From Cyclobacterium salsum (GTDB taxonomy: Bacteria; Bacteroidota; Bacteroidia; Cytophagales; Cyclobacteriaceae): a DNA stretch of 61,405 nucleotides. The notes beneath the pieces are model-generated. The model did no database searches. It saw only the letters and a program-made list of their open reading frames with translations, and had not been told where the DNA came from. The DNA lies in NCBI RefSeq assembly GCF_010119245.1, contig NZ_WNKG01000018.1, forward strand, positions 1-61,405, in the 5' to 3' direction. Shown one piece after another: positions 30,565 to 39,138 of this stretch; positions within the stretch are counted from its first letter, which is position 1, and every line of letters starts with the position of its first letter. Both the position numbers and the translations under genes were made by a program.

Positions 30565-30586
30565 GAGCCCTAAGGGGCTTTTTTTG
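30565..30586 (+). terminator. Terminator after copy B
   Basis: AGCCC (30566-30570) and GGGCT (30575-30579) form a short G/C stem with loop TAAG, followed by a run of T. It starts 5 nt after the copy B stop codon. The sequence from here to 30973 shows no gene. Confidence 0.7.
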
Positions 30587-30973
30587 CTTACTATTTTTGA
30601 ATATTATATGAATTCTAAGCAAAGATTCACTTATGATAAATTTTGGTTAGGATAAATAAACCTGAGTAATAAGGCAAAACCAAAATCAACAAAATTTGGC
30701 CCCCAAAAGATGCCCAGTCCAGAATTGCAAAATATCATTTTTTGGATTCATTTTTTTCAACCAACTGAATCCTTTTGAATCACTGAATAGGGCTCTATCC
30801 CTGGTGAAACCAGGTACAAATAGAACGACATTCTATAGGAGCATGATATAAATTGCGCCTACCGGAGAACCTGTGCTGAATTACTCTTAATTATAACCAT
30901 TGGATCAGCCATTTTTTTAGCATATATTATTATTTGGTTGAAGCTTTTCTATCAAATTTACAATACATTGATT

Positions 30974-31669
30974 ATGAGCGAATCAGAACAAATTTTCTAT
31001 GATAAGAGTCAGATTTATTGGAAATGGATCCTTAAAATTTACTCCCGGAAGTTAGGTACACCGGTTCATATCATTTGGATGACAGACAAGACTGACGATT
31101 GTATTGATAAGATGGTGCTTACCAAAACCAATCAAATTGTCGGTGCATTTGATCATACCCTGTTGTTTCAATATTTAAAAAATCACAAAATTGAGATACC
31201 AGACCCTGTAAATACTTTCACATGGTTAAATGAAGTGGAGGGTTTGACTACCATTTCCATCACAAAATACGATGTTGGCCATATTGAAAGATCATTGGAT
31301 ATTGGAGAATTTACCAAAGCGTCAGTTTACCAGTGTGTCGATTTTATTAACTTATTTACAGATTACGCAAACCAGGTTGACGAAAATTCGCTTTATGATC
31401 TCCGATATTCGCGGCAAGTAGTTGATTTATGGAATTTCGGTAATTTCGAAATATTCTGGAAGGAGTGGGGGCAAGAGGAATTACCTGCGGTCAAAATTCC
31501 TCCATTAAGAACAAATTTTAAATTATTAAAAAATAGGATGAATGCAATGATCGATACCTTTTTGGAAAGGATCGAAATACTTGACCAAAATAAAAAGATA
31601 CCACAGAAAAGTAGAATTCACAAGGTGTTAAAAGTTTCCAGAACCAAGGGCCATGGCATAAAATACTGA
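30974..31669 (+). CDS. Hypothetical protein
   Basis: A 231-aa protein from ATG 30974 (MSESEQIFYDKSQIYWKWIL); a TTG-led frame from 30938 is longer but less likely. It is a soluble mixed alpha/beta protein with many Trp and Tyr, a middle part 'TISITKYDVGHIERSLDIGE' and a basic C-terminus. I recognise no family or active site. It has no operon partners. Confidence 0.65.
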   Translation: MSESEQIFYDKSQIYWKWILKIYSRKLGTPVHIIWMTDKTDDCIDKMVLTKTNQIVGAFDHTLLFQYLKNHKIEIPDPVNTFTWLNEVEGLTTISITKYDVGHIERSLDIGEFTKASVYQCVDFINLFTDYANQVDENSLYDLRYSRQVVDLWNFGNFEIFWKEWGQEELPAVKIPPLRTNFKLLKNRMNAMIDTFLERIEILDQNKKIPQKSRIHKVLKVSRTKGHGIKY

Positions 31670-31787
31670 ATTCTACTACCCAAGCCTGTATTACCAGAAA
31701 ATTTGGCTGTTGAGAAATGAAAAATAATTAAAATTTTTAATTAATATCATCCAATATCAAAAAATATGTTTAAATCATTAACGGTAA

Positions 31788-32039
31788 AATGTTAATTTAA
31801 TAGACAATGAAGGACATCTCGTTGATTGTAATGCAATTAAAAAACAGGCAAACCCAGGTCGTCCGAAAAATAAACCAGCTGATAGACCAGAACCTGGATC
31901 ATATGAAAGGTTGGAAAAAGGAAAAAAGCTAAATGAATTGATTCATAAGATCCTGCAAGCCATTGAAGGAGACGACTTGATCCTGGCAGGCATGCATATC
32001 AAGGAATTGGAAATTGAGGGCTTGAATCTGGATTTTTGA
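31788..32039 (+). pseudogene. Small open frame without ATG, possible decayed gene
   Basis: From 31788 to the TGA at 32037-32039 one frame stays open for 83 codons and reads protein-like: 'NPGRPKNKPADRPEPGSYER', then 'LEKGKKLNELIHKILQAIEG' and 'IKELEIEGLNLDF'. It has no ATG, GTG or TTG start at its 5' end. Another frame has an ATG at 31807 but gives only 41 codons. Either the start was lost or translation uses a rare start. It overlaps the opposite-strand membrane gene by about 110 bp. Confidence 0.3.
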
Positions 32040-32315
32040 TGGTATTGCCGCTTTTTGGAGTTTTGAAGGCAAAATTATATATGATCGCTGACCTCTTCGT
32101 TCCAGTTCCCTTAGAAGTTCCTCGTTTCTGCGCTCCAGCTCTCTAATCTTTCTGTCGGAATTGTATTCCTTCGGTTTAGATAGGGAATAAATAAACCAGA
32201 CCCAAACGGTAATGGCCGCAATCAGACCCGGCCATTCGTTATCACTGCCCAAAGCACCGAACATGGCGACAGTGCCAATAAAGGATACAAGGATTAATTT
32301 GATTAGGAATCTCAT
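31929..32315 (-). CDS. Small membrane protein with coiled coil
   Basis: A 128-aa protein. Two hydrophobic segments (3-22 and 30-46) are followed by a charged helix (KIRELERRNEELLRELERR). The last 45 residues lie opposite the open frame 31788-32039 and look less natural, so the true protein may once have ended earlier. It is of the type often seen as a stand-alone small membrane protein. No function can be named. Confidence 0.5.
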   Translation of the reverse strand: MRFLIKLILVSFIGTVAMFGALGSDNEWPGLIAAITVWVWFIYSLSKPKEYNSDRKIRELERRNEELLRELERRGQRSYIILPSKLQKAAIPSKIQIQALNFQFLDMHACQDQVVSFNGLQDLMNQFI

Positions 32316-32495
32316 AGCTTCGACAGTTAAAAATGATACCTTAATTTAACCAAATTTTCGATAAATTAAAAGTAATTTAGTTGATAATATGTATATAAAT
32401 ATCTTGTTATCAATGATTTAAAATTATTCGTTGCTCAAGGCTAGTTAATTATTTTGTATTAAATTTGAATTTTGTAGTGCATTTAAAGAAACGAC

Positions 32496-33038
32496 ATGAT
32501 TACAGTTCAACATAGATTTTTAGACCACCAAATAAATCCAAAAGCAGAAACGCTGATAATCGGAACCTTTAATCCAGAAACAGCGGACAATGACGCTGAA
32601 TTTTTCTATGGTAGAACCAGAAACTATTTGTGGAGACTCCTTCCAACAGCTTTTGGCAAGGCAGACTTAAAAGGTGCTTCTAAGCAGGAAAAATTAGATT
32701 TTATTAAGCAACATAAAATTGACCTTACTGACCTGATTGATGAAATTAAAGTTGAAGAAGGTCAAGAAGCCAATTACTATGACGGCTACATCGATAACAA
32801 AGTAACTCGATGGAAAGACATCATAGCACTTATTGACACTCTTCCAAACCTGAAAAGGGTTTGCTTTACAAGAAAAACGTTCTCTGATATACCGAACATG
32901 AAAAGCCGGCTTTTAAACATCCAAAAGCATTGTGACAACAAAGGGATTGCTTTCAAGGCTTTAACCACTCCAGCCAGATTTTACCGAGAAGACAAACAAA
33001 CCGAATGGACAAAATTTCTCTTGAATGGTCACAGGTAA
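32496..33038 (+). CDS. UDG-fold protein (uracil-DNA glycosylase superfamily)
   Basis: A 180-aa protein. The 'ETLIIGTFNPE' strand-loop (17-27) matches motif 1 of the uracil-DNA glycosylase superfamily, and 'FFYGRTRNYLWRLLP' (36-50) is the usual following segment of the MUG-like branch. The C-terminal 'ALTTPARFYR' could be the motif-2 loop. Members excise damaged or modified bases; the target of this one is unknown. It overlaps the next gene by 14 nt, so the two products are made together. Confidence 0.75.
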   Translation: MITVQHRFLDHQINPKAETLIIGTFNPETADNDAEFFYGRTRNYLWRLLPTAFGKADLKGASKQEKLDFIKQHKIDLTDLIDEIKVEEGQEANYYDGYIDNKVTRWKDIIALIDTLPNLKRVCFTRKTFSDIPNMKSRLLNIQKHCDNKGIAFKALTTPARFYREDKQTEWTKFLLNGHR

Positions 33039-33870
33039 AGAAACAGATACGGTTTATTTTTCAGAAAATCTGCTGGTTGACAGGAGGTTTACAAAGACCT
33101 GCAATACTTTAACCGACCTTCTTGAAAAGCATTTAATAAAGTATGATTTCTTAAAAGCCACAAAAGATATTTGGTGCAGAGACTATATGCCTATTCAGAT
33201 TGAAAAGGGAAAGTTTTTACAATTCCGTTATGAACCCTCTTACCTAAAAGGCGAGTTAGAACTTCAATCAAATCCAAAAGTAGTTTGTAACGCCAACAAC
33301 CTGAAGCCTCAATTTTCCAAAATCAACCTTGACGGTGGAAATGTCGTGAATTGGTCAGATAGAGCAATTATTACTGACCGAATTTTTGACGAGAACCCAG
33401 AATATTCAAGTAAAAACGGCCTAATTGCTGAAATTGAAAAACTTCTTGAAGTCGAAATAATCGTTATTCCACAAATTAGATCTGATATGACAGGTCATGC
33501 AGATGGGATGGTTCGATTCGTTGACAAAAATACACTACTTGGAAATGACCGAGAACAAGAATATAAATATTGGAAGGACGGAATTAACAAAGTCCTAAAA
33601 GAGAAAGGAATTGACTATATCGATATTCCATTTCTTGACCACAAAGAAAAAACTTACCCTGACCATGCAATTGGGTGCTATGTAAACTACTTGGAAGTCC
33701 ATGACCTGATCGTACTGCCAATATTTGAAACAGAAAAAAACAAAGACCAAGAAGTTTACAACAAGTTCAAGGAGATTTTTCCAGACAGGAAAATTGAGAC
33801 GATTAATTGCTATGAAATCGGACTTCTTGGCGGTCTATTGAACTGTACAACGTGGACGATAAAAGACTGA
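33025..33870 (+). CDS. PPAD/agmatine deiminase-type guanidine-modifying enzyme
   Basis: A 281-aa enzyme of the guanidine-group-modifying (pentein) superfamily. Catalytic residues are in place: Asp53 (WCRDYMP), His158 with Asp160 (TGHADGMVRF) and Cys274 near the end (LLNCTTW), plus 'INLDGGNVV' (about 100-108). Relatives hydrolyse agmatine to carbamoylputrescine or peptidyl-arginine to citrulline. Overlap with the UDG-fold gene suggests a joint task, perhaps on a guanidino-modified base or nucleoside; that is speculation. It is somewhat shorter than the typical agmatine deiminase (about 360 aa). Confidence 0.85.
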   Translation: MVTGKETDTVYFSENLLVDRRFTKTCNTLTDLLEKHLIKYDFLKATKDIWCRDYMPIQIEKGKFLQFRYEPSYLKGELELQSNPKVVCNANNLKPQFSKINLDGGNVVNWSDRAIITDRIFDENPEYSSKNGLIAEIEKLLEVEIIVIPQIRSDMTGHADGMVRFVDKNTLLGNDREQEYKYWKDGINKVLKEKGIDYIDIPFLDHKEKTYPDHAIGCYVNYLEVHDLIVLPIFETEKNKDQEVYNKFKEIFPDRKIETINCYEIGLLGGLLNCTTWTIKD

Positions 33871-34073
33871 AAATGAATAAAAACGCACAATAAAATTGTA
33901 TTAGGGTAATGGGGGCTGAACTGCTAAAATTGAGCATTGCTCCTAAGAAACTGACCGTAGGGCGGGCAGTGAATTGCTCCGAAATCCCTCACTACGCTTA
34001 TACTTGACTGGAAAGTGGAGTCCTCCCAAAATAATTACCATAAAGGTTGTGACAAGAATAGGAGAGCGCTTTT

Positions 34074-34370
34074 CACTTCCGCCTTGCAGATTTTGGCGTT
34101 AAGAAATCAAGACTGCGGGTTGGCAAAGGCAATTTGACGAGAGGTTTTGGGAAGATAAACCTTTTAATTAAAAAATCCTTTAAACCAAAACCATGAGGAG
34201 TTTGCCTCTGTGCGGGTGGTGTCTGGATTTGAAGATGCACAATAGCGCGTGTCCGCCGTGGCCGGGCGGGGTTTCCCTGAGTTATCAGGACAGGTTGATT
34301 ACTTTTTGATCCCGACTCGCTTCGCTGCCCGGGACACGCTCTGCAGCAAAAAGTAATAATCACAAAATAT
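34074..34370. repeat. Dispersed intergenic repeat, full-length copy
   Basis: Starts 'ttccgccttgcagattttgg' and runs through 'atgaggagtttgcct', 'gatgcacaatagcgcgtgtc' and 'cctgagttatcaggacaggt' to 'ctctgcagcaaaaagta'. Its first half recurs at 61158-61352 and its second half at 54-175. It shows no real coding sequence. The rest of 33871-34660 has nothing else that I recognise. Confidence 0.8.
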
Positions 34371-34661
34371 ATTAAGCAGCGATTATATTTTAAAACCACC
34401 CCAACATTACACAGAAAAGGACTAAAGAGGCAAAAAGCTTGGATGAAAGGATCAGGGCAGGGGAGAGGTTACCTTATTTTGACATATCTGATAAAGTCTG
34501 TCAGATTACAGACTACTTCAGATAAACACAAAAGGGCTGAAACTTGAAGAGGCAACATTCATTCCTGGAGGATTTGAATGAGCGGAAATTTTAATTTATT
34601 AAGATTTAGAGTCTAAAAGATAAGCAAAATCGCCCCTGAATTCGCCCCTGATTAAAAAATA

Positions 34662-34700
34662 AAAACCCTAACCTACTATATTTCAAGTAGTTAGGGTTTT
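34662..34700. terminator. Strong hairpin near the tRNA-Ser site
   Basis: AAAACCCTAACCTACT pairs with AGTAGTTAGGGTTTT with one bulged C. A/T runs at both ends make it a possible two-way terminator. A second hairpin, AAAACAGTCC (34733-34742) with GGACTGTTTT (34746-34755), lies just downstream. Confidence 0.6.
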
Positions 34701-34705
34701 GCTCA

Positions 34706-34717
34706 GCAGAGGAGGAG
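34706..34717. repeat. Partial duplicate of the tRNA-Ser 3' end (att-like)
   Basis: GCAGAGGAGGAG here is identical to 34834-34845, which covers the discriminator and acceptor end of tRNA-Ser. Such a displaced tRNA 3' end is typical of one flank of an integrated element. The duplicate is only 12 bp, and it lies in the loop of a GCTCAG/CTGAGC hairpin. Confidence 0.5.
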
Positions 34718-34798
34718 AGGACTGAGCGTTAAAAAACAGTCCGGTGGACTGTTTTAGCGAAGGGCCAGGCTGCAGGGCGGCTCCCGACGACTCGAAAT

Positions 34799-34831
34799 AA
34801 AAATAGCCAAGCAGTCTGCTTGGCTATTTTT
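34799..34831 (-). terminator. tRNA-Ser terminator
   Basis: A 16-bp perfect inverted repeat (arms 34799-34814 and 34816-34831) with T-runs at both ends, placed 3 nt beyond the 3' end of tRNA-Ser on its own strand. Confidence 0.8.
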
Positions 34832-34834
34832 GTG

Positions 34835-34919
34835 CAGAGGAGGAGGGATTCGAACCCCCGGAACCTCGCGGTTCAACGGTTTTCAAGACCGCCGCAATCG
34901 ACCACTCTGCCACTCCTCT
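34835..34919 (-). tRNA. tRNA-Ser (anticodon UGA)
   Basis: An 85-nt class II tRNA. Acceptor strands AGAGGAG and CTCCTCT pair fully, with discriminator G. The anticodon loop is CTTGAAA, giving UGA. A long variable arm follows (about 'GTTGAACCGCGAGGTTCC' region), then the T arm GGGGG-TTCGAAT-CCCTC. CCA is not encoded (GCA follows). A good promoter lies upstream and a terminator directly downstream. Confidence 0.96.
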
Positions 34920-35012
34920 AATTGTTTAATAACTCGTTCCAGCCCCTCAGCACAACCGCCACAATTCGCCGGATTTTTACTCTTCCTGAACAATTTATCA
35001 GGTTTCGGTCTG

Positions 35013-35043
35013 CAAAGGTAGGTCATATTCTAGCTTTTACAAA
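35013..35043 (-). promoter_or_regulatory. Promoter of tRNA-Ser
   Basis: Minus strand TTTG (35043-35040), exactly 19 nt, then TACCTTTG (35020-35013), a full match to the Bacteroidota housekeeping consensus TTTG-N19-TAnnTTTG. The predicted start gives a precursor with about 85 nt before the mature tRNA. Confidence 0.75.
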
Positions 35044-35069
35044 TAATTACCGCTGAAAAAATAGCTGAA

Positions 35070-36029
35070 TCAGTTATTTTTTTCTCCTTGCAATAAGACC
35101 TTTTTCGACCGCTTTTTGCTGCTGGCCTTATCCAAACTCACATTGATCTCAAAACCAATCAATACCAGAATGGAAGTGATCCATAACCAAAACATGACCG
35201 CGATCATGGTGCCAATCGACCCGTATAATTTATTATAACTGTCAAAATTGTTCAGATAGAAGGTAAATAGGAAAAACCCCAGCGTAATCAATAAGCCAGC
35301 TACCACCGACCCGGTAGAAAAAAACTTCCATTTGTCGTGCACGGCTGGCGCAAAACGGAAAATAAAGGCCGTGGCAATCATAAATAAGGTGAGCAACACG
35401 AAAAAGCGGAAAAAAGCAAGGGAGTAGTAATAAATGCTGTTGCTTACAAAGTCGAACTCAGAGATTCGTAGTAATAATTCGCTACCCACCAACATCACCA
35501 AAACGGCCCCGCAAATGCTCACTACCAATACCAAAATGATACTGACGGCTATCATCCGGGTGCGGAAAAAGCCCCGGTATTCTTTGGTCCGGTATACGGC
35601 ATTAAAGGCATTCATCATGGATATCACGCCATTGGTCGATAGGTATAAGGCCAGGAAAAAACCCAGGGACAATAAACTTTGCCTGGGTTTGCTGACAATA
35701 TCCATAATAGTGGGAGCGGCTTCATCGTAAATATTATCCGGTAAAATATCGCGCACAAATAACAATATGTTGGCTGTCGTTACCTCCGGAAAAAAGAACT
35801 GAATAAAAGGAATGGTATTTAGCAAAAATAGCAGCAAGGGGAACATGGCCACCGTAAAATTAAACGCCATTGCACTGGCCCTTTCGAAAACATCGTCTTT
35901 TTGGAGATGGTAAAAAAAGATCTTCCCCACATCGTAAAGATTCTGGTCCGGATTGCCAAAATGGATCGGCCGGAGTTTTAAGGCCTGCTCGTGTAGATTA
36001 TCCAGAAATCCGTCAATACGCTTTTTCAC
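35070..36029 (-). CDS. YihY/BrkB-family inner-membrane protein
   Basis: A 319-aa protein with six transmembrane helices. Family motifs are 'VFERASAMAFNFTVAMFPLLLFLLN' near 50-74 (quoted here only to place it), 'YGSIGTMIAVMFWLWITS' at about 270, and 'LIGFEINVSLD' near the end. The family was once called RNase BN by error; transport or lipid-related roles are suspected. The start is GTG: it overlaps the thioesterase stop codon as GTGA, which supports this choice. Last gene of the mltG-thioesterase-yihY operon. Confidence 0.9.
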   Translation of the reverse strand: MKKRIDGFLDNLHEQALKLRPIHFGNPDQNLYDVGKIFFYHLQKDDVFERASAMAFNFTVAMFPLLLFLLNTIPFIQFFFPEVTTANILLFVRDILPDNIYDEAAPTIMDIVSKPRQSLLSLGFFLALYLSTNGVISMMNAFNAVYRTKEYRGFFRTRMIAVSIILVLVVSICGAVLVMLVGSELLLRISEFDFVSNSIYYYSLAFFRFFVLLTLFMIATAFIFRFAPAVHDKWKFFSTGSVVAGLLITLGFFLFTFYLNNFDSYNKLYGSIGTMIAVMFWLWITSILVLIGFEINVSLDKASSKKRSKKVLLQGEKNN

Positions 36030-36454
36030 GAGTTATTTTTGACTGAGGTTTCAAAATAGGGTCGCATCATTTCCAGCAGTTTTTCGGGAGGACGACAGGG
36101 GCGGTGCGTATCTGTTTTGAGAAAAGTCAACAGGGTTTCTCCAATATGGATCAATACCTGCTGCTCGTTGAAAATTTCGTAATGAAACCGGATGCGTACT
36201 CCCGGGATCTCCCGGATGCTGGTACGGATGGTCAGCTCTTCATCGTATTTTCCCGGTAAAATAAACCGACTCTGGTTTTCCAGTACGGGCATCATGATTC
36301 CGTTTTCTTCCATTTCTTTATAAGAAAACCCAATACTTCTCAAGGCTTCCACGCGGGCTACCTCGTAGTACGTGGCGTAGTTGCCATAGTACACGTAGCC
36401 CATTTGATCTGTTTCCGCATACCTAACCCGGAGTTGATGGTCTTTTGTAAACAT
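36026..36454 (-). CDS. YbgC/4-hydroxybenzoyl-CoA-type acyl-CoA thioesterase
   Basis: A 142-aa single hotdog-domain protein. 'RVRYAETDQMGYVYYGNYATY' is the family signature with the catalytic Asp (ETDQMG), followed by 'VARVEALRSIGFSY'. Such enzymes hydrolyse acyl-CoA or acyl-ACP. ATG at 36454 overlaps the mltG stop as TAATG, so the longer frame to 36568 is not used. The stop overlaps yihY. Confidence 0.92.
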   Translation of the reverse strand: MFTKDHQLRVRYAETDQMGYVYYGNYATYYEVARVEALRSIGFSYKEMEENGIMMPVLENQSRFILPGKYDEELTIRTSIREIPGVRIRFHYEIFNEQQVLIHIGETLLTFLKTDTHRPCRPPEKLLEMMRPYFETSVKNNS

Positions 36455-37500
36455 TATCGGTAGATTTTTGAAGCATTTAACGCGTTTTGGTATCGTCGGG
36501 CATTGTTTAGATGCTCTCGAAGGGTCCTCGCAAAGGCATGGTAACCGGAGAAATCTTCCTTGGCACAAAAATACAAATAATTGTGCTCCTGGTAATTAAG
36601 CACCGCTTCCAGGGAGCTGATTTCCGGAAGATTAATCGGGCCAGGAGGCAGGCCAGCATATTTATAGGTGTTATAAGGGCTTTCCACCTCTTTGTGCACA
36701 TTCAATACCCGTCGGATACTGAAATCACCCAAGGCAAATAGCAGGGTGGGATCGGCCTGCAAAGGCATGCTCCGATCCAGTCGATTGATGTATACGCCTG
36801 CGACTACCGGTCTCTCGTCGGCTTTATTCGTCTCGGCCTGCACAATGGAGGCCAACGTGGATACCTCCAACGGACTCATTTGGAGTTGTTCTGCCTTGGC
36901 TTTACGCTCCTCCGTCCAAAATTGATTGTATTCCCGATACATGCGATCAAATAGCGCTACAGGACTTTCGTTCCAGTATACCTCATAGGTATTGGGTATA
37001 AACATAGACATCACAGATAAAGTGTCAAAATCGTATTTTCCCAAAAATGCTCCGTCCTCCAGCAAGGATAAGAAATCAGCTTGATCCATTTCCAGATTGG
37101 AGGTGATCTTTTCGGCCAACTCCTCCGGAAGCCGGATGTTGTTAAAGGTAATGTTTACGGGAGTCTGCCTGCCTGAACGCAGCAAGGTTACCAGCTCCCG
37201 GTTCGACATCTTCGGCTGAATGGTGTACCTACCCGGTTTTACGGATTCGGGATAGCTCATCACCTTCGCCACAAAGCTAAAAGTGATGATTTCATTAACG
37301 ACACCTGTTGCTATCAGGCGATCCCGCACTTCGTCGAATGAACTACCGGTAGGAATGGTAAAGATTTCCGGATTGTCACGGTCTACCAAGGTATTTGGCG
37401 AAAAAAAAGCCTGATAAAAATAAAAACTCAGCGAGGTAAGTAGAACAGAAAATGCTACTAACCCCACCAGTAGGTATTTCTTTTTTTTGTCTGTAAGCAT
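36454..37500 (-). CDS. mltG: Endolytic murein transglycosylase MltG
   Basis: A 348-aa protein from ATG 37498-37500 (MLTDKKKKYLLVGLVAF): short cytoplasmic start, one membrane anchor (about 10-28), a LysM-like part (SSFDEVRDRLIATGVV), then the YceG catalytic domain with 'LASIVQAETNKADERPVVAGVYINRL', where the Glu of 'QAETN' is catalytic, and 'PTLLFALG', 'SPYNTYKYAGLPPGPI'. It cuts nascent peptidoglycan strands at the inner membrane. A 24-codon upstream extension in frame lacks a plausible role. First gene of a three-gene operon. Confidence 0.95.
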   Translation of the reverse strand: MLTDKKKKYLLVGLVAFSVLLTSLSFYFYQAFFSPNTLVDRDNPEIFTIPTGSSFDEVRDRLIATGVVNEIITFSFVAKVMSYPESVKPGRYTIQPKMSNRELVTLLRSGRQTPVNITFNNIRLPEELAEKITSNLEMDQADFLSLLEDGAFLGKYDFDTLSVMSMFIPNTYEVYWNESPVALFDRMYREYNQFWTEERKAKAEQLQMSPLEVSTLASIVQAETNKADERPVVAGVYINRLDRSMPLQADPTLLFALGDFSIRRVLNVHKEVESPYNTYKYAGLPPGPINLPEISSLEAVLNYQEHNYLYFCAKEDFSGYHAFARTLREHLNNARRYQNALNASKIYR

Positions 37501-37725
37501 GCGATCCTTTGCTTGACCTGCTGGCATAGCGTGTTTTTCGCAGGCAGGTCTTGTTTTCAATGTTTTCGACAAATATACTATTAAAACAGGGACTTGGTTT
37601 TATGGACAAATAAAATCAGGATAAAAACGCTGCTGTGCTTTCATATTGAAGATTAAATGATTTATTTTATTGGTTTATTTGGCATCGGGAAAAGGTTGCC
37701 GGAAGGGCTTTATTATCCAAAAATT

Positions 37726-38355
37726 ATGGCTGCGGCATTTATCAAACTATATCCGGAAAATCCAGACCCCAGGAGGGTTAACCAAATCGTGGAGGTCCTG
37801 AGACAGGGGGGGATAATTATTTATCCCACCGATACCATTTACGGTATGGGATGCGATATTTTCAACCAGAAAGCGATCGAAAGGGTCTGTTTGATCAAAG
37901 GAGTTAAACCCAAAAAGCAAAATTTTTCGTTTATATGCTATGATCTAAGCAATATTGCTGAGTATACCAGGGCGCTCAGTACCCCGGTATTCAAAATGAT
38001 GAAAAAGGCCCTTCCCGGTCCGTTTACCTTTATTTTGGATGCCAATAATAAAGTGCCTAAAATGTTGAATAACAAAAAGAAAACCGTTGGTATTCGGGTG
38101 CCGGATCACAGTATTCCCCGAACGTTGGTAAAGGAGCTGGGGCAACCAATCCTCACCACTTCGATCCGGGACGAGGATGATGTGATCGAATACAGTACCG
38201 ATCCGGAATTAATCTACGAAAAGTACAAAGATTTGGTAGACCTGGTCATAGATGGTGGATACGGCAACAATGTAGCCTCTACCGTCGTTGATTGTACCGG
38301 TGATCAAATCGAAGTAGTGCGGCAAGGTCTGGGGGAAATGAGTGAAATCGTCTGA
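37726..38355 (+). CDS. Sua5/YciO/YrdC-type protein
   Basis: A 209-aa protein from ATG 37726. YrdC motifs: 'GGIIIYPTDTIYGMGCD' (about 31-47), 'IKGVKPKKQNFSFICYDLSN' and 'ALPGPFTFIL', then 'KKTVGIRVPDHSI'. In the Sua5/TsaC branch the enzyme makes threonylcarbamoyl-AMP for tRNA t6A; the 'KPKKQNFSF' form is more like YciO, whose role is less certain. The frame is open further upstream, but those codons lack family similarity. Confidence 0.88.
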   Translation: MAAAFIKLYPENPDPRRVNQIVEVLRQGGIIIYPTDTIYGMGCDIFNQKAIERVCLIKGVKPKKQNFSFICYDLSNIAEYTRALSTPVFKMMKKALPGPFTFILDANNKVPKMLNNKKKTVGIRVPDHSIPRTLVKELGQPILTTSIRDEDDVIEYSTDPELIYEKYKDLVDLVIDGGYGNNVASTVVDCTGDQIEVVRQGLGEMSEIV

Positions 38356-38418
38356 GGAATATGGCGTTTCTTTTGTGATAAGCCTGACTTTGACCTAACT
38401 TTAGGGAAATCAAGTTGA

Positions 38419-39054
38419 ATGAATCAGGAATCGCCCGAAGTTCTAACAGATGCCTTGTATTTACCGCCTCTTTCCTATTTTGTTGGGGTAGGGGATTGCC
38501 GGAAAATTATTCTACCGGGTGGGGACTTGATGAGAAGGCAATCGTTTGTAAATAAAACCGTAGTTTTGTTGGCAAATAAGACGGAGGTGCTAAGCGTGCC
38601 GGTGCATGGAGTCCGGAAAAAGCAGCCGATCAGGGATGTCCGGATCGATTACCAGCAAAAGTGGCTGAATGTTCACTTAAAGGGAATCCAGAGTGCCTAT
38701 GGAAAGTCTCCTTTTTTTGAGTATTTTTATGCTGACCTGGAGCGTGTATATTTACGAAAGCACCCGTATTTATTGGATTTGAATCGGGAACTACTGACAC
38801 TTTGTCTCACATTTTTGAGATGGAATGTCATATTGGAGGTAAGTGAAAAAAAGGGGGAGGAATTCTCCTGTCGCGATATTCGGGGGCTTATTCACCCTAA
38901 ACGGCTGAAAGATAGGGGTAACATCTATACGCCTTACCCTTATCAGCAAATATTTGGCGCAGACTTTGTGCCTGATTTGTCTATTGTGGATTTGTTGTTC
39001 TGTGAAGGTCCGGGTGCCAACCGCATTTTGTACTTGTCAGAAAAAAGTAATTGA
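38419..39054 (+). CDS. WbqC-like family protein
   Basis: A 211-aa protein with the WbqC pattern: an N-terminal 'YLPPLSYFVGV' motif, 'RRQSFVNKTVVLLANKTEVLSVPV', 'IRDVRIDYQQKWLNVHLKGI' and 'YGKSPFFEYFYADL'. Members occur in sugar or envelope loci and some transfer glycyl groups in O-antigen; the role here is unknown. It starts 63 bp after the YrdC-type gene and is followed by clpC. Confidence 0.88.
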   Translation: MNQESPEVLTDALYLPPLSYFVGVGDCRKIILPGGDLMRRQSFVNKTVVLLANKTEVLSVPVHGVRKKQPIRDVRIDYQQKWLNVHLKGIQSAYGKSPFFEYFYADLERVYLRKHPYLLDLNRELLTLCLTFLRWNVILEVSEKKGEEFSCRDIRGLIHPKRLKDRGNIYTPYPYQQIFGADFVPDLSIVDLLFCEGPGANRILYLSEKSN

Positions 39055-39138
39055 ACAATATGCAAAAGTATTGTGTTTTTAAAACAAATTCGATAACATT
39101 AGTCAACGATTTGAAATAATACCATAAGAAAGGATATA

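Noticed and set aside
36511-36925. Plus-strand frames inside mltG
   Set aside because: Shadows of the well-supported mltG gene.
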